Source of the DNA: DATAYF01 sp036272735 | Lineage (GTDB): Bacteria; Chloroflexota; Ktedonobacteria; Ktedonobacterales; Ktedonobacteraceae | Assembly (NCBI GenBank): GCA_036272735.1 | Contig: DATAYF010000412.1 | Location: 1 to 6,212 of the forward strand | Reading direction: 5' to 3' | Length of the DNA: 6,212 nt | Shown here: one piece after another, positions 1-5,336 of the stretch | Layout: every line of letters starts with the position of its first letter | Numbering within the stretch: the stretch's first letter is position 1 | The notes under the pieces: generated by a model | Told to the model about the DNA's origin: nothing | Databases searched by the model: none | Seen by the model: the letters and a program-made list of their open reading frames with translations, nothing else | Translations under genes and position numbers: made by a program

Positions 1-563
1 ACCTGCTCGTTCCAGATCAGAAAGCCACCATCGCCAGCGTTGGGATCGAGCACAAAGCGCAGCCCGACATCGTTGCGCTTGCCTTCCACACTATCGATCC
101 CTCGACCACGACTGCGGAAGCGGATCCGGCGGGCGTGTCCCACACAGACGCGGTTGACGGCCCGATAGGCCCTGGTCGCCAGGGTTTGAGCCATGGTCGA
201 GTCGATATGATCGGCGATCCAGGAGACGCGGGCCTGCTTCGCATATTCGTGCAATTCGTATTCAGAGAAGCGGTACTGCTTGCGAAGCGCCGAAAACGCC
301 TGGGCACGTTCCTGCGACCTCTCGTGGGGAATGGCGCGGGAGGCCTGCCAGGCAGGATCAGTGCGCATCTTCTGAAGGCGTTTGGTTGCTTCAGAGAGCA
401 GCGCATTATACAGACACCGCGCCGCTTCCAGGTGGGCACGCACCTGACGCTCCTGGCTCCAATCCATCTGGAGGGGCAATTCCAGGAGAAAGGTTGGTGT
501 CGCCTTTCGTGGTTCTCTCTTCTGTTTTCCTCGCTTTGGCTTCTTTGCTTGCTTCTTGCTCAT
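1..563 (-). CDS. tnpB: TnpB family RNA-guided nuclease/transposase, IS200/IS605 type, N-terminal part (cut by window edge)
   Basis: Translating leftward from the ATG at 563 gives 187 uninterrupted codons before the window ends. The protein aligns without large gaps to the rightmost gene of this window. Shared blocks are ATPTFLLELPL (residues 21-31), RAHLEAAR (42-49), RMR/KMR-DPAW (66-72), FSALRK (90-95), AQTLA-RAYRA-NRVC (125-140) and RFRSRGRG with KRND and LRFVL (148-172). These correspond to the N-terminal wedge/REC-like half of TnpB; the RuvC nuclease motifs would lie beyond the edge. Residues 1-20 are very Lys/Arg-rich. In IS200/IS605 elements TnpB is guided by an omega RNA and cuts DNA at the donor site; no TnpA is visible here. 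I chose the 563 start because it matches the N-terminus of the other copy. However, there is no SD close to it, and an upstream in-frame start exists at 734. Whether the gene is intact cannot be judged. Confidence 0.88.
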   Translation of the reverse strand, partial: MSKKQAKKPKRGKQKREPRKATPTFLLELPLQMDWSQERQVRAHLEAARCLYNALLSEATKRLQKMRTDPAWQASRAIPHERSQERAQAFSALRKQYRFSEYELHEYAKQARVSWIADHIDSTMAQTLATRAYRAVNRVCVGHARRIRFRSRGRGIDSVEGKRNDVGLRFVLDPNAGDGGFLIWNEQ

Positions 564-570
564 AATCTTT

Positions 571-599
571 ATTGTAGTACATTCAAAACTAGAACACAA
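571..599 (-). promoter_or_regulatory. Promoter of the left tnpB (TTGTGT-17-TACAAT)
   Basis: On the minus strand, -35 TTGTGT lies at 599-594 and -10 TACAAT at 576-571, separated by 17 nt. The same two hexamers with the same spacing lie upstream of the second tnpB (5260-5288), inside a shared 10-mer ACTTGTGTTC, while the spacers differ. Conservation in two diverged copies argues this is functional. The -10 ends only 7 nt before the ATG at 563, so transcription would start at or beside the start codon and the mRNA would be leaderless. Confidence 0.65.
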
Positions 600-688
600 G
601 TCCCTTTCCTGGTGGGTTTTCCCTGCCACCCTTGCCCCAAAGAAGGAACGATTTTTCTGTAATTTCGCAAGATCCCTTGGATACAGGC

Positions 689-706
689 AAGGCACGCTCG
701 TGCCTT
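689..706. repeat. Perfect inverted repeat downstream of the MFS gene (possible terminator stem)
   Basis: Arms AAGGCACG (689-696) and CGTGCCTT (699-706) with a 2-nt centre, or a 7-bp stem with a 4-nt loop. It lies 44 nt past the MFS stop, where an operon terminator would sit, but no T-run follows it on the minus strand, so intrinsic termination is uncertain. It also falls inside the open frame 734-564. Confidence 0.4.
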
Positions 707-749
707 TCTGCTCTGGTTCAGAACATGGTCTCATTCGCCGCCTCCTCGT

Positions 750-2213
750 TTACGGCGTTTCAGACTGCATCTTTATGCCAAAGAATGCAATGAGGACACC
801 CAGCGCAGCACCTGCCGCTGCGGCCAGGAGACCAGCGTGGAAGCCACTGAGTTGTGCCACCACGGATGGGATGGTGGTAGCCGTTGCGCTCACGTGTCCA
901 GAAGCCATGTTCGCCGCGAGCACTGCCGTCGTAATGGCAAGCCCCAGTCCTCCGCCAGCTTGCCCTAATGTTCCCTGGAGGCCAGCTGCCAAACCCTGCT
1001 CAGCCTGCTCGATCCCGCTGACAGCAGCAATAGCCAGCGTCGGAACGCAAATGGACATTCCGACCTGAGAAAGAATCGTCGATGGTAAGATGATCTCCAC
1101 ATAGTCAGCGCTTGCCCCAGTCCGCAAAAAAAGCGCAATGCTACTCAACAGACAGAGCAGACCCAGGACGCTACTGTACCTCACCCCCAACCAATTCATG
1201 AGCCAGGGCGCGACAAACTGGGAGACAGGGATGGTGATAATGCTTGCTGGCAGCAAGGCAAGGCTCGCGAGCACAGGGGAGTAGTGGAGCACATCCTGCA
1301 AATAGAGTGTGCAGATGAACAAGAAGCCGAAAAACGAACCGAGCAAGGCGAACGAGGCAGCAGAAGCCGCACCAAGGGTGCGCGACCGGAAAATGCGCAG
1401 TGGCATCAGCGGAGCTTTGCTGTATCGTTCGATGAGGAGAAACAGCACCAGGAGGAAGCATGCGAGGGCGAGCAGTCCTCCCGTCTTCAAAGGAGTGGCA
1501 GTGGCCTCGTTTGCTTGCGTAATCGCGTAGACCAATAGGAGCAATCCTCCTGTTACCGTGACGGCACCAGCTAGATCGTAGGACCGTTCTCCTACCATCG
1601 ACCGACCCTCAGGCACCACGACCCGGGAAAGCCCCAGGATCAGCAGTACGACGGGAACATTGACCAGGAAGACCCAGTGCCAACTGATAAAATTGGTCAG
1701 CACCCCACCAAGGACTAACCCGCATGTGAAACCCGCGCCACCCGTTGCGCTAAAGATGCCTAACGCCTTGTTGCGCTCTGGTCCCTCTGCAAAGGTTGTG
1801 GTGAGAATCGAAACGGCTGAAGGCATCGTCAAGGCGGCTCCGATCCCCTGTGCCCCGCGTGCCACGATCAAGAGCCACCCACTGTTGGCCAGACCGCTGA
1901 TGAGCGAGGCCAGGCCAAAGAGCGTGGCTCCCAGCAGAAAGATGCGACGACGACCAAGCAGGTCAGCAGTACGCCCCCCCAACAACATGAGACCCGCGTA
2001 GGTGAGCAGGTAGACACCTTGGACCCAGAGCAAATCCGTGGTGGTCAGATGGAGCCCTCGCTGGAGATCGGGCAAGGCCACATTGACGATGGACACATCT
2101 ACGGTATCCAGAAAGATTGCCATACTGACGAGGATGAGCGCTACCCAGCGCCACCTGTCTGCTCGCGCCTCTTGCTGTTCTGGATGGTTTTTTGCAATGG
2201 AGGAGGTCTTCAT
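750..2213 (-). CDS. MFS drug efflux transporter, DHA2 (EmrB/QacA, 14-TM) family
   Basis: A 487-residue inner-membrane protein, probably a proton-driven drug/H+ antiporter. Fourteen hydrophobic segments can be counted, the DHA2 number. Diagnostic motifs: LDTVDVSIVNVALP in TM1 (residues 35-48, motif D1); GGRTADLLGRRR in loop 2-3 (79-90, motif A); RGAQGIGAA in TM4 (119-127, motif B); and GGAGFTCGLVLGGVL in TM5 (158-172, motif C). In motif C the usual GP is GL, a variant I believe occurs in this family. The substrate cannot be told. I chose the ATG at 2213 over the one at 2225 because GGAG (2223-2220) sits 6 nt before it and it overlaps the stop of the preceding small ORF as ATGA, a coupling arrangement; the 2225 start would add MERI and has a poor SD. 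It is the last gene of the minus-strand train, and the reading frame appears intact. Confidence 0.93.
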   Translation of the reverse strand: MKTSSIAKNHPEQQEARADRWRWVALILVSMAIFLDTVDVSIVNVALPDLQRGLHLTTTDLLWVQGVYLLTYAGLMLLGGRTADLLGRRRIFLLGATLFGLASLISGLANSGWLLIVARGAQGIGAALTMPSAVSILTTTFAEGPERNKALGIFSATGGAGFTCGLVLGGVLTNFISWHWVFLVNVPVVLLILGLSRVVVPEGRSMVGERSYDLAGAVTVTGGLLLLVYAITQANEATATPLKTGGLLALACFLLVLFLLIERYSKAPLMPLRIFRSRTLGAASAASFALLGSFFGFLFICTLYLQDVLHYSPVLASLALLPASIITIPVSQFVAPWLMNWLGVRYSSVLGLLCLLSSIALFLRTGASADYVEIILPSTILSQVGMSICVPTLAIAAVSGIEQAEQGLAAGLQGTLGQAGGGLGLAITTAVLAANMASGHVSATATTIPSVVAQLSGFHAGLLAAAAGAALGVLIAFFGIKMQSETP

Positions 2214-2461
2214 AATGCGCTCCATTTTCCAGCATGGCCCTGACTTCTTCTTGAGCCGTGCTGATGAATCTCTGGTTCCGCGTCCGCCGTTGGGCGTCTA
2301 TCAGCGCTCACAAGAGATGTGAGGAGCTTCCCAATCGTTGTTTTCATGCCTGATGCACTCCTACATCCTGACGTTTTCTCGTAATGTCGTCCAGTCATAC
2401 CTCGCTGCATTTCCATGCGGGAGCGAAGGTAATGGCCGAAGAGTTGATGGTTCGGTTCCAT
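2210..2461 (-). CDS. Small hypothetical protein (83 aa) translationally coupled to the MFS gene
   Basis: I do not recognise this protein. Expression signals support it: AGAGGAG (2473-2467) lies 5 nt before the ATG, and the TGA stop overlaps the MFS ATG as ATGA, so ribosomes ending here can restart on the efflux gene. The product is basic, rich in Arg, His and Ser, with no membrane segment or signal peptide and only a short hydrophobic stretch (IGKLLTSLV, residues 43-51). A second possible start at Met39 (MKTTIGKLL) has TAGGAG about 10 nt upstream. It could be a leader ORF that sets MFS translation, a small regulator, or the shortened remains of a larger gene. Its second half looks compositionally random, which fits the last option. 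The coordinates are better supported than any function. Confidence 0.5.
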   Translation of the reverse strand: MEPNHQLFGHYLRSRMEMQRGMTGRHYEKTSGCRSASGMKTTIGKLLTSLVSADRRPTADAEPEIHQHGSRRSQGHAGKWSAL

Positions 2462-2597
2462 GCTTTCTCCTCTTGGAGGTTCAGCGCCGCTTCTAACCCG
2501 GTCACCGACGCAGCGCGACCACTCTGTTCATTTGGGTGACTGACGAAGGTGTCACGGGGCGCGCAGACCATAGAGGGCCAGGGTCAGTTGGTGACCT

Positions 2598-2614
2598 GCA
2601 TATGGCAAATATGC
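2598..2614. repeat. Operator-like inverted repeat GCATAT-N5-ATATGC
   Basis: Perfect 6-bp arms (2598-2603 and 2609-2614) around GGCAA. It is AT-rich against its surroundings and lies in the 191-nt gap between the SDR remnant and the small ORF, about 140-150 nt upstream of the small ORF start. The symmetry suits a dimeric regulator site, but no regulator gene is present and chance cannot be excluded. The rest of this gap shows no convincing promoter or gene. Confidence 0.3.
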
Positions 2615-2860
2615 TCTCGACGAGCACGAGGTCCTCGGACTGCTACGCGGTCTCAGCCCGCCTGAGGTCTGAGCCATGTGCCACCGCTCGCGTCGAGCGT
2701 GACAGCCGTGATCCCCCGCACATCGTGCGAGGCGAGGAATGCGACAACGTCGGCAATAGCGGTCAGTTGCCCGAGCCGCCCCATGCAATCATCGCCACGA
2801 TGTTCTCCTCGAGACCTGGAGCGCTGTACACCCATGCCCCATAGCAGTCTCTATGACGCT

Positions 2861-2886
2861 GGTGTCACCGTATTTACGGTGACACC
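2861..2886. repeat. Perfect 12-bp inverted repeat inside the SDR remnant
   Basis: Arms GGTGTCACCGTA (2861-2872) and its exact reverse complement (2875-2886) flank TT. It encodes the common SDR stretch GVTVNTVTP, whose alternating Val/Thr codons (GTC ACC GTA / ACG GTG ACA) can become self-complementary, so it is probably a by-product of coding rather than an operator. Confidence 0.6.
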
Positions 2887-2984
2887 CCGCGCACCCAATG
2901 TCTGGGCGAGCGTCCGACTCAAAGCCTCGATAGCTGCCTTGTTCATCATGTAGTGGAAGAACGTAGATGCAATCCGGTCTGCCG

Positions 2985-3000
2985 ACGCCGAATTCGGCGT
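2985..3000. repeat. Perfect 16-bp palindrome at the SDR deletion junction
   Basis: ACGCCGAATTCGGCGT reads identically on both strands. It encodes the AEFGV end of the N-terminal SDR fragment. Homology to the family stops within a few bases of its left side and resumes in another frame about 90 residues further along the protein, so it marks the deletion point. Confidence 0.65.
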
Positions 3001-3221
3001 GGGTCGTGAAGGCGTGGTTGCCAGCCCGTTCAATCTCCGCCAACGCTGCGTTCGCGGCCGTCTTGTTGTTGCCGTAGTGGATGCCAACAAGCGCACCGTC
3101 GGACGCCAGGCGCCAGGCTATTGCACGCCCGATGCCCCGGGAAGCACCAGTCTCCAGTGCCGTCTCGCCAGAAAGATTCATCATGTCATACTCCTTGTCT
3201 CTTTCGTTACGATGATGGTCA

Positions 3222-4586
3222 TCAATCGCTTCCTCGATTACCACGACAGCCCTCAGAGGAAGGGCTCTCTGATTTGGATATCTCACCTTGATTGCTGCTT
3301 TTCGTCCTCTTCCTTGCTCGATCAGCGGTCCCAGGACAGGTACAGCTGCCTGCGCCTTCTGGAGAGAGACGCTGGTGGAGGAGGGACTGCTCGGCCTGGT
3401 TGTCAGTCAGCGCAAGTGCCCGCAACTCAGCAGCCTGGGCCTGCTCGCGTCGGCCGAGTTCCAGCAAGAGTTCTCCCCGGATGGCATGGAAGAGGTGATA
3501 TTCCTCCAGATCATGCGCCAGCGCTTCGACCTCGGCCAGGGCTTCCTCCGGTCCAGCCACATAGCGCACCGCCACCGCTCGGTTCAGTCGTACCACTGGC
3601 GAGGGCGTCATAGAGAGCAGCAAGTCGTAGAGGGCCAGGATTTGCGGCCAGTCAGTAGCCTGCCACGACTCGGCTTCCGCGTGGCAGGCTACCAGCGCAG
3701 CCTGCACCTGATAGGGACCTGGACGGCCCAGGGCCGCCGCCTGTTCGATCCGTCCTCCTGCTTCGGTAATCATCCGTCGATTCCAGCGGGAACGATCCTG
3801 TTCGGCAAGTAAGATCAGCGAGCCTGTGGCATCGAAGCGCGCATCAGTGCGTGCGAGATGGAGACGCATCAACGCGAGTAAGCCTAACACCTCCGGTTCC
3901 CTAGGATAAAGCCCTGTGAGGAAGGCAGCAAGCCAGGCAGCATCCTCGGCGAGATCACGACGCATAGGGGTGCTACCTCCACTGGTAAGATAGCCTTCGT
4001 TAAACATCAGGTAGAGCACCGCTAACACTTCACCGAGCCGCTCGTCGAGGTCCTCATCACGGGGAACGCGATAAGGGATGCCAGCCTGGACAATCTTCTG
4101 CCGCGCTCGTACCAGACGCCGCGCCACTGCTGCCTCCGAGGCCAGGAAGGCGTGGGCAATCTCAGTAGTTGTGAAGCCACAGACGGCCCGGAGCGTCAGG
4201 ATCACTTGCGCCTCGCGCGAGAGCGCTGGGTGGCAGCAGGTAAACATCAGTCGGAGACGATCATCCGGTTCCTGCACCGCTGAGTGCTCAAGTTCGGCGA
4301 GTTTGTCACGGTAGCGTGCATTCCGTCGAAGTTGATCGATGGCACGACGACGAGCCACCGTCAGCAACCAGGCACCGGGCTGAGCCGGAATGCCATCAAC
4401 CGGCCAGCGTTCAAGTGCGACCAGCAGAGCATCCTGGACGATCTCCTCGGCCACCTCGAAGTTGCCCAAAATGCGCAGAAGCGCCCCCACGATCCTGCCT
4501 GCCTCTTCGCGGAAGACCGTAGTAAGCGTGACCTGGATCTCATCGTGCGGAACGAGAGGAAACGTGCCGCTGTGTTCAGCAGTCAT
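3222..4586 (-). CDS. ECF sigma factor of the ECF42 type with C-terminal DUF6596/TPR-like extension
   Basis: A 454-residue alternative sigma factor that would direct RNA polymerase to a small regulon. Sigma region 2 covers about residues 23-93, with AEEIVQDALLVALERWP (46-62) and the -10-reading helix WLLTVARRRAIDQLRR (73-88). Sigma region 4 covers about 112-166, with the helix-turn-helix around FTTTEIAHAFLASEAAVARRL. The long C-terminal part has YLMFNEGYLTSGG (192-204), the hallmark of this group (DUF6596), then helical pairs to about residue 408 that look TPR-like. ECF42 factors usually have no anti-sigma gene and instead lie beside a DGPF protein gene, as here: the upstream DGPF stop is 6 nt away, and GGAGGAG in its end serves as SD, 9 nt before this ATG. 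After LLHQRL (402-407) comes an odd Ser/Arg/Gly-rich tail of about 45 residues, possibly frameshifted read-through. Confidence 0.92.
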   Translation of the reverse strand: MTAEHSGTFPLVPHDEIQVTLTTVFREEAGRIVGALLRILGNFEVAEEIVQDALLVALERWPVDGIPAQPGAWLLTVARRRAIDQLRRNARYRDKLAELEHSAVQEPDDRLRLMFTCCHPALSREAQVILTLRAVCGFTTTEIAHAFLASEAAVARRLVRARQKIVQAGIPYRVPRDEDLDERLGEVLAVLYLMFNEGYLTSGGSTPMRRDLAEDAAWLAAFLTGLYPREPEVLGLLALMRLHLARTDARFDATGSLILLAEQDRSRWNRRMITEAGGRIEQAAALGRPGPYQVQAALVACHAEAESWQATDWPQILALYDLLLSMTPSPVVRLNRAVAVRYVAGPEEALAEVEALAHDLEEYHLFHAIRGELLLELGRREQAQAAELRALALTDNQAEQSLLHQRLSPEGAGSCTCPGTADRARKRTKSSNQGEISKSESPSSEGCRGNRGSD

Positions 4587-4592
4587 GGAGTG

Positions 4593-4952
4593 CTACTCCT
4601 CCACTACGGGCCAGATCTCGACCACGGGGTGGCCCGGCGTGTGGACAGACCATGTTTTGGCGAGTTGCAATGCTTCATCAAGATCGGTCACCTCAATCTC
4701 AGCCAAACCACCAATCACTTCCGTGCCCTCAAGGAAGGGGCCATCAGTCACGAGCGGTTGACCGCCTGCGCCAAAATGGACGCTGGTGACGGTATGGGGC
4801 AGATGGAGTCCATAGCTCTTGCGAATCTGAGCGCTGTGTTCGGCTATCCACTGACTGGCCCGCGCACGCTTGTGGGCGCGAGCCTCATCAGACAGCGCCT
4901 GCCATGCTTCCAGATCCTGGGAAGCAGCGCAAAACAAAAGCACGTATTTCAT
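4593..4952 (-). CDS. DGPF domain / YCII-related protein, partner of the ECF42 sigma factor
   Basis: A 119-residue soluble protein beginning MKYVLLFCA, with the defining DGPF motif at residues 70-73 (VTDGPFLEG) and the usual following segment GGLAEIEVTDLDEALQLAK (81-99) and PVVEIWPV near the C-terminus. The fold is the YCII-like ferredoxin type; the biochemical role of the family is not established. Its length is normal and the frame intact. In many bacteria these genes sit directly before or after ECF42 sigma genes and belong to the sigma factor's regulon, and here it is the first gene of the operon. The start at 4952 is the only one fitting the family N-terminus. A weak SD (GGAAAG) lies about 9 nt upstream. 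Confidence 0.93.
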   Translation of the reverse strand: MKYVLLFCAASQDLEAWQALSDEARAHKRARASQWIAEHSAQIRKSYGLHLPHTVTSVHFGAGGQPLVTDGPFLEGTEVIGGLAEIEVTDLDEALQLAKTWSVHTPGHPVVEIWPVVEE

Positions 4953-4988
4953 GATAGTATTCTTTCCATTCTTGAAGTTTCTCTATCA

Positions 4989-5008
4989 AAGGATGCTAAG
5001 CATTCCTT
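4989..5008. repeat. Imperfect inverted repeat in the leader of the DGPF-sigma operon
   Basis: AAGG/ATGC pairs with GCAT/CCTT around TAA, with one bulged T at 5004. It lies 37-56 nt upstream of the DGPF start and just downstream of the candidate promoters, a suitable position for an operator or leader stem-loop. No partner regulator is visible. Confidence 0.3.
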
Positions 5009-5009
5009 C

Positions 5010-5048
5010 TTTATATATACGACGAACAGGCATGATCTGAAAAGGACA
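5010..5048 (-). promoter_or_regulatory. Candidate promoter(s) of the DGPF-ECF42 operon, start-proximal
   Basis: Two overlapping readings on the minus strand. An ECF-like one has TGTCCT (5048-5043), 18 nt, then CGTC (5024-5021). A housekeeping-like one has TTTTCA followed 18 nt later by TATATA (5019-5014) within a run TATATATAAA (5019-5010). Either gives a leader of roughly 50-65 nt. Neither is a strong consensus; the position is the main support. Confidence 0.35.
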
Positions 5049-5055
5049 TCCTTCC

Positions 5056-5082
5056 AGCGAATTAGCGCAAGATCCGTCGACA
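5056..5082 (-). promoter_or_regulatory. Candidate ECF42 autoregulatory promoter (TGTCGA -35)
   Basis: TGTCGA at 5082-5077 equals the -35 hexamer I recall for ECF42 factors studied in Streptomyces. CGCT follows after 17 nt (5059-5056) where CG(A/T)C is expected, so the -10 matches only in part. It is upstream of the DGPF gene, the usual place for an ECF42 target promoter. Confidence 0.35.
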
Positions 5083-5169
5083 AGAAGCGATAACACCAGA
5101 TCATGTGCTCTCGCGTAGCGAAAGGATCAATACTCTTGATGGAGAACTGCCGATGGATTTTACAGAGAA

Positions 5170-5210
5170 CGTAGCGAGAAAGCCCCGGTCATTGATGTCG
5201 GGGATGAATC
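5170..5210 (+). ncRNA. IS200/IS605 right-end / omega-RNA 3'-end-like hairpin without its own tnpB
   Basis: CCCCG (5183-5187) pairs with CGGGG (5199-5203) and is preceded by GAGAAAG and followed by ATGAATCGCC. A GC-rich stem of this kind before ATGAAT is, from memory, typical of the 3' end of tnpB elements, where it serves as transposon end and as the 3' part of omega RNA. Here it lies upstream of tnpB in the same orientation, with no tnpB C-terminus to its left. It may be a leftover of an earlier element. The assignment rests on a resemblance, not on a search. Confidence 0.35.
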
Positions 5211-5259
5211 GCCACCCCCGCGTGAGCGTGAGGAGCGGAAAAAGCCAGCTTTCTAGAAC

Positions 5260-5288
5260 TTGTGTTCCTCCCGACTCTCTGGTACAAT
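5260..5288 (+). promoter_or_regulatory. Promoter of the right tnpB (TTGTGT-17-TACAAT)
   Basis: -35 TTGTGT at 5260-5265 and -10 TACAAT at 5283-5288 with a 17-nt spacer, identical in hexamers and spacing to the promoter of the left tnpB. Transcription should begin near 5295, within the leader hairpin, about 40-45 nt before the ATG. Confidence 0.7.
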
Positions 5289-5290
5289 AG

Positions 5291-5313
5291 ACGTGCGAGG
5301 ATCGATCGCACGT
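5291..5313 (+). repeat. Perfect 8-bp stem-loop at the 5' end of the right tnpB leader
   Basis: Arms ACGTGCGA (5291-5298) and TCGCACGT (5306-5313) enclose the loop GGATCGA. It begins 3 nt after the -10 box and ends 8 nt before the SD, so the mRNA would start in or just before this hairpin. It could be an mRNA 5' stabiliser, a translation control element, or the sub-terminal hairpin of the element's left end. The left tnpB lacks it. Confidence 0.6.
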
Positions 5314-5336
5314 ACGAGATTGAAGGAGGAGCGGGC

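Larger units (their letters stand above)
564..747 (-). other. In-frame 57-codon upstream extension of the left tnpB with a strong SD, or remnant of a gene disrupted by the element
   Basis: Just past the MFS stop (752-750), GAGGAGG (747-741) is followed after 6 nt by an ATG at 734. From this ATG the frame stays open for 57 codons and reads directly into the tnpB ATG at 563. The encoded stretch (starting MRPCSEPEQKGTSVPC) resembles nothing I recognise and covers the tnpB promoter, so the extension is probably not part of native TnpB. Two readings fit. It may be the first codons of a former operon gene behind the MFS gene, cut by tnpB element insertion. Alternatively, it may be a functional start that lets the efflux operon mRNA drive tnpB translation. 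The second tnpB has an in-frame stop upstream (TGA at 5229-5231), so such an extension is not general to the pair. Confidence 0.4.
2653..3184 (-). pseudogene. Short-chain dehydrogenase/reductase (SDR), internally deleted and frameshifted
   Basis: The start is well marked: AAGGAG (3196-3191) lies 6 nt before ATG 3184. Frame A gives MMNLSGETALETGASRGIGR, with the cofactor-binding TGxxxGIG of SDR enzymes at residues 12-19 (the usual Val before TG is Glu), and continues to HAEFGVG near 2980. Homology then jumps to another frame with STFFHYMMNKAAIEALSRTL, which holds the active-site Tyr/Lys (YxxNK-like), followed by GVTVNTVTP and a TAG stop at 2853-2851. VIETAMG reappears in frame A, and the C-terminus (GRLGQLTAIADVVAFLAS, then DASGGTWL) is back in frame B, ending with TGA at 2655-2653. 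The stretch that should carry NNAG and the catalytic Ser, roughly 85-90 residues, is missing. About 177 codons remain against about 250 in the family. The gene lies 37 nt behind the sigma factor gene and was probably an operon member. The product cannot be an active enzyme. Confidence 0.88.
4953..5336. other. 384-nt divergent intergenic region between the sigma operon and the right tnpB
   Basis: No convincing gene is seen. The left part (to about 5085) carries promoter candidates for the DGPF-sigma operon and a hairpin. The middle (about 5100-5210) contains two copies of CGTAGCGA (5114-5121 and 5170-5177) and an IS605-end-like hairpin. The right part carries the tnpB promoter, leader hairpin and SD. 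A 61-codon plus-strand frame across 5105-5290 lacks an SD and runs through these signals, so it is not called. Confidence 0.7.

Noticed and set aside
135..662. 175-codon open frame on the plus strand
   Set aside because: It runs antisense through the left tnpB and its conserved promoter; no SD or family resemblance.
2552..2788. 78-codon minus-strand ORF
   Set aside because: It overlaps the SDR C-terminal coding remnant in another frame, and its start has no SD.
2861..2886. Perfect 12-bp inverted repeat as a terminator or operator
   Set aside because: It codes for the standard SDR stretch GVTVNTVTP, is followed by no T-run, and its symmetry is explained by alternating Val and Thr codons.
4284..5093. 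269-codon open frame on the plus strand
   Set aside because: It is antisense to the start of the ECF42 gene and all of the DGPF gene, which have clear family motifs. It has no SD and no recognisable product.
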